Assembly: GCA_963827155.1 (NCBI GenBank)
Contig: CAWGZV010000002.1
Span: forward strand, 1,302,001 to 1,366,000
Source of the DNA: UTCFX2 sp963827155
Lineage (GTDB): Bacteria; Chloroflexota; Anaerolineae; Anaerolineales; UBA4823
Length of the DNA: 64,000 bases
Direction: 5' to 3'
The position numbers were made by a program, and so were the translations under genes. The notes beneath the pieces are model-generated. The model searched no databases. It was not told the origin of the DNA and saw only the letters and a list, made by a program, of their open reading frames with translations. Below, piece by piece: positions 11,028-19,708 of this stretch. The number at the start of each line of letters is the position of its first letter. The first letter of the stretch is position 1.

Positions 11028-12230
11028 CTATGGGTTGATGATCTGCAGATTACGATCCAGAGTGGTCAGCCATTCGTGACGACCATCCTCTTTAACCAGG
11101 AACGGGTCTTCCACATGCAAAGCGCCCAGGCCGAACTCGTAATAGGGTGTCTCGATATTTACGACCGATCCGGTTTCGATGACATCCTGGTTGCTTGGGG
11201 AAAGAATCGGCGATTCGTAGACCTCTAAGCCGATATTGTGCCCTACGTGATGCCGCCGGTAGTTCGGATGCCCGGCATTTCGCGCCGCCGCCATGGTGAT
11301 TTCATACAGTTGCGCGCCTGTCATCCCTGCCCGCGCTTCAGCCATGCCCGTCTCTTCACCGGCCAGAAGCGCCCGGTAGATCTGGCTCGCCCGTTTGCTC
11401 GGCTCGCCCAGGCAGAATGTACGGGCGATATCTCCCCAATAACCCTGATAAACCGCGCCCACATCGAACCAAATCGTGTCGCCGGGTTTGAGGGGGGTCC
11501 GGCCTGGTTCTCGCTGTCCCGCGACCCCATTGCGGCCAAATCGAACCATCGTGAACTCCGGATGAGCCCCCTGGCTAACGATGGATCGGTCGAATTCACG
11601 GGCGAGCTCATATTCCGTGGTCCCTGCACGGGCGATCCCGGTGGAAGCCAGGATGGCGCGTTCCAGGATTTTATTTACTTCTCGAATTCGACGGATCTCC
11701 TCGGGCGTTTTCACTTTGCGGACCCAGCGAAATGGCTCGAAGGCGTTTTCAAAACGCGCATTGGGCAGCTCGCGCCCGAGGGCTTCCAGAAAACCTGCCC
11801 GCAGCCCATTTTCATCGATACCGATTTGGTGGTTGGCCAGGCCAAGCTTTCGCAGCGCAGCGACCAAACCTTCAAAAGGTCCGGGCACGGCTTCATTTTC
11901 TACAGAATGCAGCCTCAACCAGGCTTCTTCCTGGGTCAGCGCCTCATTTCCGACTGGGTCTTCACGATAAAATGTGCCAAAGCGGACGGTATCTTTGACG
12001 CCGCTGCCATCTAGCACCTGGTCCAGCTCTACCGTGGAGGATACAACGACAGGCGCGGTAGGGTTGTCGCGGGTGATGACAGCGTAGCACTGCCCTTCAT
12101 AAGGGAACCCGCTGAGCGCCAGGCTGGAGAAACCCGCAAGGTAATATACATTGGGGAGCGTGGTCGCGACCATACCGTCCCATTTGGATTCATCCATCTT
12201 TGCCTGCAGCCTGCTGGTATTGATGAGCAT
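11028..12230 (-). CDS. M24-family metallopeptidase / creatinase-fold hydrolase (Xaa-Pro peptidase-like)
   Basis: 400 residues: an N-terminal creatinase-type domain (about 1-150) and a C-terminal pita-bread domain. All five expected metal ligands of M24 are visible: Asp in IWFDVGA, Asp in GYWGDIARTF, His in HHVGHNIG, Glu in NIETPYYE and Glu in LHVEDPF. It should therefore be a two-metal hydrolase cleaving an Xaa-Pro or similar C-N bond. It lies between livF and the oxidoreductases in one operon, so the natural substrate is more likely the imported compound than a bulk peptide (inference). A second M24 protein sits in the sugar locus at 43774. Confidence 0.85.
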   Translation of the reverse strand: MLINTSRLQAKMDESKWDGMVATTLPNVYYLAGFSSLALSGFPYEGQCYAVITRDNPTAPVVVSSTVELDQVLDGSGVKDTVRFGTFYREDPVGNEALTQEEAWLRLHSVENEAVPGPFEGLVAALRKLGLANHQIGIDENGLRAGFLEALGRELPNARFENAFEPFRWVRKVKTPEEIRRIREVNKILERAILASTGIARAGTTEYELAREFDRSIVSQGAHPEFTMVRFGRNGVAGQREPGRTPLKPGDTIWFDVGAVYQGYWGDIARTFCLGEPSKRASQIYRALLAGEETGMAEARAGMTGAQLYEITMAAARNAGHPNYRRHHVGHNIGLEVYESPILSPSNQDVIETGSVVNIETPYYEFGLGALHVEDPFLVKEDGRHEWLTTLDRNLQIINP

Positions 12231-12320
12231 GGTGATTCCTCCTGTGAATTGATAAAAAGATAAGGATCGTAACGGTCCAAATCGATCACTGAATCGGGAT
12301 AAGCCTGGAAATCTTTTGGT

Positions 12321-13046
12321 TTACCGCTCGCCAAGATAGGCGCTGATCACATCTTCATTTTTTGCCAGGTCATCTGCCTGGCCGTGATAGCGGATCGATC
12401 CCAGCTCCAGCACGAACGCATAATCTGAGATCTCAAGCGCTCTCTTGGCATTCTGTTCAACCAGGATGACGGTAGTCCCCTTTGAATTAATTTCTTGGAT
12501 GACATCGAAGACTTCGTGAACCAATACCGGCGCAAGCCCAAGGGTCGGCTCATCGATCAATATAATCTTTGGCTTGAGCATCAATGCCATCGCCATTTCC
12601 ATCAGCTGCTGCTGTCCTCCGCTCAGGCTTCCAGCTTCAGCGCTGCGTTTCTGGCTCAGGATCGGGAAGCGCTCGCACAGATGTTCAATTTCGGACATCA
12701 CAGCCGCCTGGTCGGTTCGGATATACGCGCCCATCTGGAGGTTTTCTTCAACGGTCATATAAGGGAAATTGCATCTGCCCTCCGGCACGTAAGAAATGCC
12801 TCGTTTAAGAATGGATAAGGTGGATTCGCGGCTGATATCTTCGTCATGCATGAAAACCTGTCCCTGGGATGGTTTTACAATTCCAAAGATCGTCTTGAGC
12901 AGCGTAGATTTTCCTGCGCCGTTCGCGCCCAGCACCGATACAATTTTTTCAGCTTCAACGCGAATAGTTATCCCTTTTAAAACCTCGATCTCGCCGTATC
13001 CGGAGTGGATATTTCGCAGCTCGATTATGGGTCGGTCATCGGCCAA
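12321..13046 (-). CDS. livF: Branched-chain-amino-acid-type ABC transporter ATPase LivF
   Basis: 241 residues, the normal size for LivF. Walker A is GANGAGKST, the signature is LSGGQQQ and Walker B is IILIDEPTLGLAP. It starts inside the end of livG (11-bp overlap), indicating translational coupling. It powers an importer of the Liv/Urt/amide family together with livG, livM, livH and the binding protein upstream. The imported compound need not be a branched-chain amino acid: neighbouring genes point to a catabolic substrate. Confidence 0.9.
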   Translation of the reverse strand: MADDRPIIELRNIHSGYGEIEVLKGITIRVEAEKIVSVLGANGAGKSTLLKTIFGIVKPSQGQVFMHDEDISRESTLSILKRGISYVPEGRCNFPYMTVEENLQMGAYIRTDQAAVMSEIEHLCERFPILSQKRSAEAGSLSGGQQQLMEMAMALMLKPKIILIDEPTLGLAPVLVHEVFDVIQEINSKGTTVILVEQNAKRALEISDYAFVLELGSIRYHGQADDLAKNEDVISAYLGER

Positions 13047-13824
13047 AATACGCCTCCCTGACTTTCGGATCGGCCTGGATCTCCCTCGGCGTACCTTCGG
13101 CGATCTTCACGCCGTAATCCAGTACGACGATCCGCTGTGAGATATCCATCACCACACCCATATTGTGCTCCACGACAAAAAATGTCTTCCCCTGCTGGTG
13201 CTGTTCGAGGATGAGACGTTTCATCTGGTTGACCAGGGCGGTGCTTACGCCGGCAGCAGGCTCATCCAGAAGGATCAGCTTTGGATCTGGTATCAAGCTG
13301 CATGCGAACTCAAGTAATTTCCTTTGACCGTAGACCAGGTTGTTGGCTTCTTCGTTGGCATGTTCTGCGAGCTGGACCAGCTCCAGCAGGTGCATGGCTC
13401 GGTCGGTCCCGGCGGAATCCAGCCGCCTGACATTGGGGGTATGCAGCGCTCTGAAAAGCAAATTTTCTTCCTGGAATTGCTGCAGCGAGACCAGCAGGTT
13501 ATCCAATACCGTCAGGCTCGGAAAAATGCGGACATTCTGGAATGTGCGGCTCACGCCTCGCAGTGCAATCCGATCGGGGCGCAGGTGGGTGATATCGGTT
13601 TCCCCAAAAAAGATATGTCCTTGTTCGGGCTGCAAAAACCCGGTGATGCAGTTAAACAGGGTGGTCTTGCCAGAGCCATTCGGGCCAATCAAACTGACCA
13701 ATTCGCCGGCATTAATCGCTATATCGACGTTATCGACAGCAACCACACCGTTGAAACGCTTTGTCACGCCGTCCAACGAAAGCAGCGGTTTGCCGCTAAG
13801 GGTAGATTTGGGAGGGAGGCTCAT
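13036..13824 (-). CDS. livG: Branched-chain-amino-acid-type ABC transporter ATPase LivG
   Basis: 262 residues with Walker A GPNGSGKTT, the LivG-type signature VYGQRKLLE and Walker B LILLDEPAAGV. The characteristic long insertion between Walker A and the signature (FQNVRIFPSLTVLDNLLVS) is present. It overlaps livM by 4 bp at its start and livF by 11 bp at its end. It forms the ATPase pair with LivF on the cytoplasmic side of the membrane. Confidence 0.9.
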   Translation of the reverse strand: MSLPPKSTLSGKPLLSLDGVTKRFNGVVAVDNVDIAINAGELVSLIGPNGSGKTTLFNCITGFLQPEQGHIFFGETDITHLRPDRIALRGVSRTFQNVRIFPSLTVLDNLLVSLQQFQEENLLFRALHTPNVRRLDSAGTDRAMHLLELVQLAEHANEEANNLVYGQRKLLEFACSLIPDPKLILLDEPAAGVSTALVNQMKRLILEQHQQGKTFFVVEHNMGVVMDISQRIVVLDYGVKIAEGTPREIQADPKVREAYFGR

Positions 13825-14834
13825 GGCTGCGAGACCGCTTTCTCCCGTTTACGCCGGGATTGAGAATACCGCTTGATCAGACCTTCAATTCCCTCTGGCA
13901 TGAAGAGCATTACGACCACAAGAATCATTCCGTATAAGACCTGCTGATAGGCAGGCGTGAAGGTCTGCCCACCCACGACTTCGAGAAATCGAGGAAGGAG
14001 GGTGAACAGCAGCGCGCCCAGAAGCACGCCCCGCATGCTTGCGGCTCCACCCACAAAGACGATAATCAGCAGAGTGGTGGTAATTTCTTGCGACAGCTCG
14101 GTCGGGCAGACTACGGTGAGGTAAGAGGCCTGGAAAGCGCCTAACGCACCGGCGATCCCGGATCCGACCGCAAAAGCCAGCTGCCGATACCTTAACGGGT
14201 GAATCCCGATAGCGGTTGCGCGGACTTCATCCTCACGCACGCTCGCGAAAGCCCTGCCGATCCGACCGGTGGTTAATGCCCAATAGATCAGTAATGTAAC
14301 CGCCAGCATCGGGAGCAACAGGTAATAGTATTGGAGCGGTTTGACAATTTTGATGACCGTATCCGTAAAGGGGATTGCGATCTCAGGGCGGGCGATCCCG
14401 ATCTTGCACATTGCGCCGCCCGTGAAGCGGGTGGCGTTGTTCACAAGAATCTGGGCGATGATGGCTGCGCCCAGGGTGCCGATCGCGAATGTGACCCGGC
14501 GAGTGCGGAAGAAAGCCACCCCTGCTCCCAGAGCGAGAATGGCCATCGAGACGGCTGCCAGGAGAATGCTGCCCAGGAAGCTTAATCCTAATACCGGCCC
14601 TAATAAGACCGCAATGTAGGCTCCAAACGCATAAAAAACCGGCTGTCCAAGCGAGACCGCGCTGACGTGGCCTGCAACCAGGTCGTACGACAGCGCAAAA
14701 ATTGTCCAGCGCACCAGGTCGATGAAAAGATTGGTCACATAGCCGGTTTTATAAAATTGAGGCAGCGTGATCAAGACAAAGCCGGCGAGAACAATGAACA
14801 ATATCCGCATCAGGCGGCGTGATTTCGATTTCAT
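13821..14834 (-). CDS. livM: Branched-chain-amino-acid-type ABC transporter permease LivM
   Basis: 337 residues, polytopic. The N-terminal basic stretch is followed by about ten hydrophobic helices. GQPVFYAFGAYIAVLL and the conserved cytoplasmic EDEVRATAIGIHPLRYR loop are typical of LivM. It overlaps livH by 4 bp (ATGA type) and livG by 4 bp. A basic tail (RYSQSRRKREK) ends the protein. It forms the membrane channel with LivH. Confidence 0.9.
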   Translation of the reverse strand: MKSKSRRLMRILFIVLAGFVLITLPQFYKTGYVTNLFIDLVRWTIFALSYDLVAGHVSAVSLGQPVFYAFGAYIAVLLGPVLGLSFLGSILLAAVSMAILALGAGVAFFRTRRVTFAIGTLGAAIIAQILVNNATRFTGGAMCKIGIARPEIAIPFTDTVIKIVKPLQYYYLLLPMLAVTLLIYWALTTGRIGRAFASVREDEVRATAIGIHPLRYRQLAFAVGSGIAGALGAFQASYLTVVCPTELSQEITTTLLIIVFVGGAASMRGVLLGALLFTLLPRFLEVVGGQTFTPAYQQVLYGMILVVVMLFMPEGIEGLIKRYSQSRRKREKAVSQP

Positions 14835-15721
14835 AGGTGGGACTTCTTTCCAAACAGCCCTTGCGGTCGCAGGAAAAGCACCAATAGAAACATGCCGTAA
14901 GAGATCACATCCTTATAAGCAAACGAGACATAGCCGCCAAACAACAATTCCACGATCCCAATGAGGAAGGCGGATAGGATTGGACCGTTCACCCCTCCCA
15001 TCCCGCCCATCACAATCGCGGCGAGAGCCTTGAGGGTCAGGAGCGAGCCCATCGTTGGATAGACCGTAAACATAGGCGTGATGAGCACCGCTGCAAGCCC
15101 GGTCACCACACCGCTCAAGGCGAAGGTCAATACCGCAACCTGGCGGACATTAATCCCCACAACGGCGCACATTTCTCGGTTTTGAGAAACGGCGCGCATG
15201 ATCTTACCAGGTTTGGTGTACTTAACAAACCACTGCAGTCCGATGACAACCAACAAAGCAACGACAAGAATGATTATTCGCAGCACCGAAATGCGAACGT
15301 CGCCAAAGGTGAGAATTTTTGAAGCGGAAGCTATGGTAACCTGACGCGGGTCGCCGGTGAAAAGGATCAGGGCAAGGTTCTGCAAAATGATCGAAATTCC
15401 GATCGTCGTGATCGCATGGGTACGCCAGCTCTTATCGATAATCCGGTCGATTGCGACGAGCTCCAGCAGTGCCGCGAAGAGCGCAGTCAGCGCCATTACG
15501 AGAAAAATTACGATAATAAATGGGAGCTTGAAGGTTAGGTTGAGTAAAAAGTAAGATATAAAACCTGCGACCATGAACATGTCGCCGTGCGCAAAGTTCA
15601 CCAGGTTGATCACGCTGAAAGTGAGCACCAGTCCCAGGGTGACCATCGCGTACAATGCCCCCAATGTCAGGCCATTTAATAAATGCTCGGCAAGGATTTC
15701 GAGCTGCAGCAGCATGACCAC
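14831..15721 (-). CDS. livH: Branched-chain-amino-acid-type ABC transporter permease LivH
   Basis: 296 residues, the usual LivH length. The LNGLTLGALYAMVTLGL start, INLVNFAHGDMFMVAGF and the cytoplasmic SQNREMCAVVGINVRQV loop are LivH hallmarks. It is the first gene after the binding-protein gene, from which it is separated by about 170 bp holding a strong hairpin. That spacing suggests the binding protein is made in excess over the membrane parts. Confidence 0.9.
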   Translation of the reverse strand: MVMLLQLEILAEHLLNGLTLGALYAMVTLGLVLTFSVINLVNFAHGDMFMVAGFISYFLLNLTFKLPFIIVIFLVMALTALFAALLELVAIDRIIDKSWRTHAITTIGISIILQNLALILFTGDPRQVTIASASKILTFGDVRISVLRIIILVVALLVVIGLQWFVKYTKPGKIMRAVSQNREMCAVVGINVRQVAVLTFALSGVVTGLAAVLITPMFTVYPTMGSLLTLKALAAIVMGGMGGVNGPILSAFLIGIVELLFGGYVSFAYKDVISYGMFLLVLFLRPQGLFGKKSHL

Positions 15722-15837
15722 CTTCCAGGATTGCGATTAAAATCTATTACGGCGGTTGCTAAATAATGATCGATTGCTCAATGTAAATCCAGAGCAATCC
15801 AACATACTTCCCCGGGGGAAGAAAACTGCAATTTTAA

Positions 15838-15878
15838 GGAAAAAGAATGAGGGCAGCGCGGATTTCAACGCTGCCCTC
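15838..15878 (-). terminator. Intercistronic terminator-like hairpin after the binding-protein gene
   Basis: On the minus strand a perfect 10-bp stem (GAGGGCAGCG with CGCTGCCCTC, 15849-15878, 10-nt loop) is followed by ATTCTTTTTCC. It lies 14 bp after the stop codon at 15892. It is placed to reduce readthrough from the binding-protein gene into livHMGF or to protect the upstream mRNA. Confidence 0.75.
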
Positions 15879-15891
15879 CAAATCAGACAAT

Positions 15892-17225
15892 CTACTTCGG
15901 GTCGTAGCCGGCGTGATCGATCGGCGCCAGCGGCACGGTCGCGATCAGTACGGCTTTGCCATCTTCGTTGGTGGAAAGCGTACCATTGACATAGGCCTGG
16001 TTGTGATCGTCAAATTGGATCAAACCAGACGGGGTTGTCACCGCCAGGGCTGCGATCGCGGCCTGGATATTGGCAGGGGTGAGCTCCTTGCCTTGCCTCG
16101 ATCAGGCTTTTGATTGCCGGAGCGATGGTATGGTACATGATGTAGTAGCCTGCCATGCGGTGACCGCTGGTCGGCTCTTTGTAATAGTCCAAGAAGTGCT
16201 GATCGAACTCGGGGTCCTGACCTTCGTTGAAGAACGAGAATTCGACAATCCCTTCACCAATAGCCGGGTCATCTTTGGTCATATCATTGAAGACCCCGCT
16301 GGTGCAGGCGCCGCGCGAGAAGACTTTCATATCCAGCCCTGCTTCGCGGAATTGGCGCATGAGGGTGGCGCAGGATTGTTCGGTCATGACAATCAGGAGG
16401 GCATCTGAAGCGGCGCCTTTGATCTTCGTAAGCGCGGGGCGAAAATCTGCTGTCGCCGGGTCGAAGTAATCTTCGGTTTTAACATCAACCCCGATGCGGT
16501 TAAAAACGTCTGTATAGACGCCGCCGGCACCACGACCGAACGCGTTGTCGTCTGCGACGAAGGAAACCGAGCTAACGCCCTGGTCCTTGATGTATTGGGC
16601 AAATCCTGAACCCATGATCAGATCGTCGGGAGCAATCCGGAAGAGCCAGGGATTGGCGTCTTTGCCCATCTGGTTGTAGATGGTGGCATTTGTCGAAGAA
16701 CCGTCTACCGAGGGAATTTCAACTTCATTAAGAATTGGAAGGGCAGCCAGGGTGGCGCTGGAGCATCCGCCGCCGACCATGACGTCAACTTGATCTACAT
16801 CGGTGAGTTTACGGATTGCGTTGACGGTGTCGGTGGGGTTGCATTTTGAATCTGCTTCGAACAGCTCGATCGGGTGACCATCAATCTCACCGCCCAGGTC
16901 ATTTACGGCTAACTCGACCCCCATCTTATAGCCGTTGCCGATGAACGCCAGGGGACCGGTGAGCCCCTGGTAAAGCCCTACTTTTAATCGGCTCTTTGGG
17001 GGCTTCGGCTGGAGCCTCCGTAGGAGCGGCAACAGGCGCTTCGGTGGCGACCTCGGCCACAGGAGCTTCGGTTTCGGCTGGAGCTGCTGTCTCAGCCGGC
17101 TGAGCAGCCGGTGGTTCGGTTGCCACAGGCGCTGCAGGGCTGGGTGCAGCTGGCGCACATGCCCCGAGGACCATTACTGCGAGAAACAAGAACAGAACAC
17201 TAACGGCGAACTTACTGGCTTTCAT
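15892..17225 (-). CDS. Liv/amide-type ABC transporter substrate-binding lipoprotein (two frameshifts)
   Basis: Start ATG at 17225, preceded by GGAGGTACAGGAG. A lipoprotein signal ends at LGAC, followed by an Ala/Pro/Glu/Thr-rich linker of about 60 residues. Two single-base shifts interrupt the frame: near 16985 (ATTAAAAGTAGGG, one A too many, restoring IKVGLYQGLTGPLAF) and near 16097 (restoring GKELTPANIQAA). The true end is the TAG at 15892 after DHAGYDPK. The body has the type I periplasmic binding fold of LivJ/urea/amide binders: NGYKMGVELAVNDLGG, VMVGGGCSSATLAALP and VSSVSFVADDNAFGRG. The ligand is unknown. Both shifts look like extra A residues, so sequencing error is plausible. Confidence 0.8.
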
Positions 17226-17277
17226 CTCCTGTACCTCCTCCAACTGGCTAAAATAAGTTGAACACTGCTGTCTATTG

Positions 17278-17296
17278 TGTTTCATTAGGCGAAACA
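17278..17296. promoter_or_regulatory. Inverted repeat, candidate IclR-type operator
   Basis: TGTTTC and GAAACA form a perfect 6-bp inverted repeat with a 7-nt spacer, 53 bp upstream of the binding-protein start. Such TTTC/GAAA dyads resemble known IclR-family operators, and an IclR gene lies just upstream. Binding is inference. Confidence 0.4.
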
Positions 17297-17422
17297 GTGC
17301 TTCATTAATGGACTATTATAAGTTGTTTTATGCATGAGTCAAGGATGACTCTTGCCAATGTCTTTGCGCTCTTCTCCTGGCAATCTACATGCCTTCGAGC
17401 GCTGGATTGCCGCCACCAGCCA

Positions 17423-18196
17423 TTATGGGTAATCGATATGGGGAGATATTTCTTCTGCGATACATTTTGCCAGGTCAACCAGGTTGTCAATTTCGAGATT
17501 ATCTTGCAGGAGCAGATTGCGAGGATACGCCAGGCTTACACCGAGATGGACATGGCCCGATTTCTCTAATACTGGCACCCCAACTGCGCCGATCGAATCG
17601 TAATGTTCGCCGTCATTGACCGCATACCCTCGGGTTCTGATTTGATTGAGCTCAGTCATTAAGCTCTTCGGATCGGTTATCGTCCGTCCCGTGAAACCGC
17701 TGAGGGACGCCATTTCAAGAAACCCGGCGAGAAAACTTTCATTCTGATACGCCAGCAGGACCTTACCTAACGCCGTCGAGTGGAGTGTGGTGCTCCCGCC
17801 TGGATCCACGACAATTTTCAAAGGACCCCGCCCGTCCAGGACGGCCAGGTAAATCATTTCGTAGTTGTTTAACCTGCCCAGGTAGAAGTTGAATTCAAAT
17901 CTGTCGGTGTATTTCTCGAAGATGCTTTGGGCGATCTTTGGAAGCGGATTCAAGCGGGTATAAATTCCCGCAAGTTTCACCACTTTTGGACCCAGGGTAT
18001 AGCGCTGCGTTTCGGGATTTTGATCGAGATATGCGGCAGTGCGCAGGGTGGACACAACCCGGTATATTTTTGTGGGAGACATCCCAAGGGCTCGGCCAAG
18101 CTCTCGAACGCCCCATTCCGGATTTTCAAGCGTAAAGTGATCTAAAACCTGGATTGCATTATCCAATGCCTGGCTTTTCGATTCTGGGTTTTTCAT
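17423..18196 (-). CDS. IclR-family transcriptional regulator
   Basis: 257 residues. The N-terminal winged helix-turn-helix (about 15-75) includes GVRELGRALGMSPTKIYRV. It is followed by the IclR effector domain with FYLGRLNNYEMIYLAVLDG, STALGKVLLA and GYAVNDGEHYDSIGAVGVP, the last being the usual ligand-pocket region. IclR proteins sense a catabolic intermediate and regulate the adjacent operon. It lies at the head of the Liv/oxidoreductase operon and divergent from the cysteine-synthase-like gene, so it probably controls both. It could be co-transcribed with the operon. Confidence 0.88.
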   Translation of the reverse strand: MKNPESKSQALDNAIQVLDHFTLENPEWGVRELGRALGMSPTKIYRVVSTLRTAAYLDQNPETQRYTLGPKVVKLAGIYTRLNPLPKIAQSIFEKYTDRFEFNFYLGRLNNYEMIYLAVLDGRGPLKIVVDPGGSTTLHSTALGKVLLAYQNESFLAGFLEMASLSGFTGRTITDPKSLMTELNQIRTRGYAVNDGEHYDSIGAVGVPVLEKSGHVHLGVSLAYPRNLLLQDNLEIDNLVDLAKCIAEEISPHIDYP

Positions 18197-18291
18197 TCTC
18201 GCTTTTCGCTTTCCGACGATGCTGTCTGTTCTAAGGGATATCTTAGGCTGCAGATACTCGCGTGCCTCTCGGTATTAACATCATAACATAT

Positions 18292-18321
18292 TTAACGATG
18301 ATTACGAAACAATGTTACAAT
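18292..18321 (+). promoter_or_regulatory. Candidate sigma70-type promoter of the cysteine-synthase-like gene
   Basis: TTAACG, an 18-nt spacer and TACAAT lie 43 bp before the ATG at 18364. The ribosome site GGAGGAG is at 18349-18355. The surrounding AT-rich segment is the divergent control region with the IclR gene. Confidence 0.4.
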
Positions 18322-18363
18322 TAGAGAAACGCAGGACGACTTCGCATCGGAGGAGATTAGGCT

Positions 18364-19431
18364 ATGAATTACGTTAACAACATGTTGGAAGTGATCGGGA
18401 ACACACCGCTCCTGAAGTTGAATAAGATCGCTAAAGATGTGCAGGCGAATTTATTTGTCAAGCTGGAATACCTTAATCCGAGTGGAAGTTACAAGGACAG
18501 AATGGCGCTCTCGATGGTTGAAGCGGCAGAGAAAGGGCTCACCTGGAATCAGAAGAAGCTGCTGCCGGGTGGAGTCGTTTGTGACGCCTCCGCTGGCAAC
18601 ACCGCTCCAGCCCTGGCGTTCGTCTGCGCGGTAAAGGACTATAAAGTTAAGCTCTGCATCTATCAACCACTCATCCGCGGGGCGAGCACCAGGCTGAAAA
18701 TTATCGAGGCTTACGGTGCGGATGTCAGCGCATGCCGTCCCCCTACCGATTTTGTTACTGAGGAATTTCTCGAGAATATTCCGGAGGACTTGAAAGAGCT
18801 GGCATGGGTCATCGCCGGAAAAGTGCATATGAGTGAATTGGAAGAAGAGAATCCTGGTTCTGTGTGGCTCGATCAGATTTACAACAAGTACAACACGATC
18901 GGCCAAAAGGGGATTGGTTATGAGCTTTTTGAGCAGTTGGATGGGAAAATTGACGCCTGGGGCTGCGCGGTTGGATCGGGTGCAACCTTATATGGAGTTG
19001 CTTCGGCTTTGCAAGAGAAAGGGATCAAACCGCTGACTTTCGGAATCGTCCCCTACGGGAGCGAATCCTACATGAAGCTGAACAAGACCGAAGCGAAAAA
19101 AGGCGAATTCGAGGTCTCTGCCACAAACAAACAATTGGTGGATTCGATGGGTTTGAAAAAATGGCAGACCGAGAAATCGATCAATGAGGAAATGATCGAA
19201 ATGGGGTTCCCGGACGAATTTTTCATGGTTTCGGAGGAAGAAGCCAGGGATATGGCGAATCGATTGGCGCGGGAAGAGGGGATTTACTGCGGTATGTCCT
19301 CCGGGGCGAATGTCCACATTGCCCTAAAAATTGCCGCCCGGTTGGGGAAAGACAAGAATGTTGTTACCGTAATTGTGGACCGCAGGGACCGCTATTTAGG
19401 GGAATACCCGAACGACGTCTTTGTCGTCTAG
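18364..19431 (+). CDS. Cysteine synthase / cystathionine beta-synthase-like PLP enzyme
   Basis: 355 residues of fold-type II PLP enzymes. EVIGNTPLLKLNKI, LEYLNPSGSYKDRMA (PLP Schiff-base lysine in SYKDR, about residue 44) and the C-terminal CGMSSGANVH are CysK-family marks. Two blocks deviate: SAGNT replaces the usual TSGNT substrate loop, and the phosphate-binding GTGGT is replaced by VGSGAT. An extra segment around 115-150 is also unusual. It therefore may act on something other than O-acetylserine, for example beta-replacement or elimination on a related amino acid. It is divergent from IclR and the importer operon, hence probably part of that pathway, and ends at a strong terminator. Confidence 0.8.
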   Translation: MNYVNNMLEVIGNTPLLKLNKIAKDVQANLFVKLEYLNPSGSYKDRMALSMVEAAEKGLTWNQKKLLPGGVVCDASAGNTAPALAFVCAVKDYKVKLCIYQPLIRGASTRLKIIEAYGADVSACRPPTDFVTEEFLENIPEDLKELAWVIAGKVHMSELEEENPGSVWLDQIYNKYNTIGQKGIGYELFEQLDGKIDAWGCAVGSGATLYGVASALQEKGIKPLTFGIVPYGSESYMKLNKTEAKKGEFEVSATNKQLVDSMGLKKWQTEKSINEEMIEMGFPDEFFMVSEEEARDMANRLAREEGIYCGMSSGANVHIALKIAARLGKDKNVVTVIVDRRDRYLGEYPNDVFVV

Positions 19432-19449
19432 GCTCGCAAGACTGACCCG

Positions 19450-19500
19450 AAATCCGGTTTTTGGTCAGGTGTTAAGCAGACCCCAAAAACCGGATTTTTT
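19450..19500 (+). terminator. Rho-independent terminator after the cysteine-synthase-like gene
   Basis: AATCCGGTTTTTGG pairs perfectly with CCAAAAACCGGATT across a short loop, and the descending arm ends in a run of T. It lies 18 bp after the stop codon at 19431. Confidence 0.9.
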
Positions 19501-19708
19501 ATCTATTCTCAGAATGCCGCGCTTCACCTAGGGGGAGTTGCTGGACCATGAGGCGAGATTGGGACCTTCGATCTCATTCGCTTTCAGGTTTTAATGCAGC
19601 CTTTCGGCAAATTCGCTATAATAGGTAAATAACAGAGAGATGCAACATTAATAGGACTGTCAGGGATGGGATATCGTCCTTCGGATGCTCGATTCAGGGA
19701 GGACAGAC

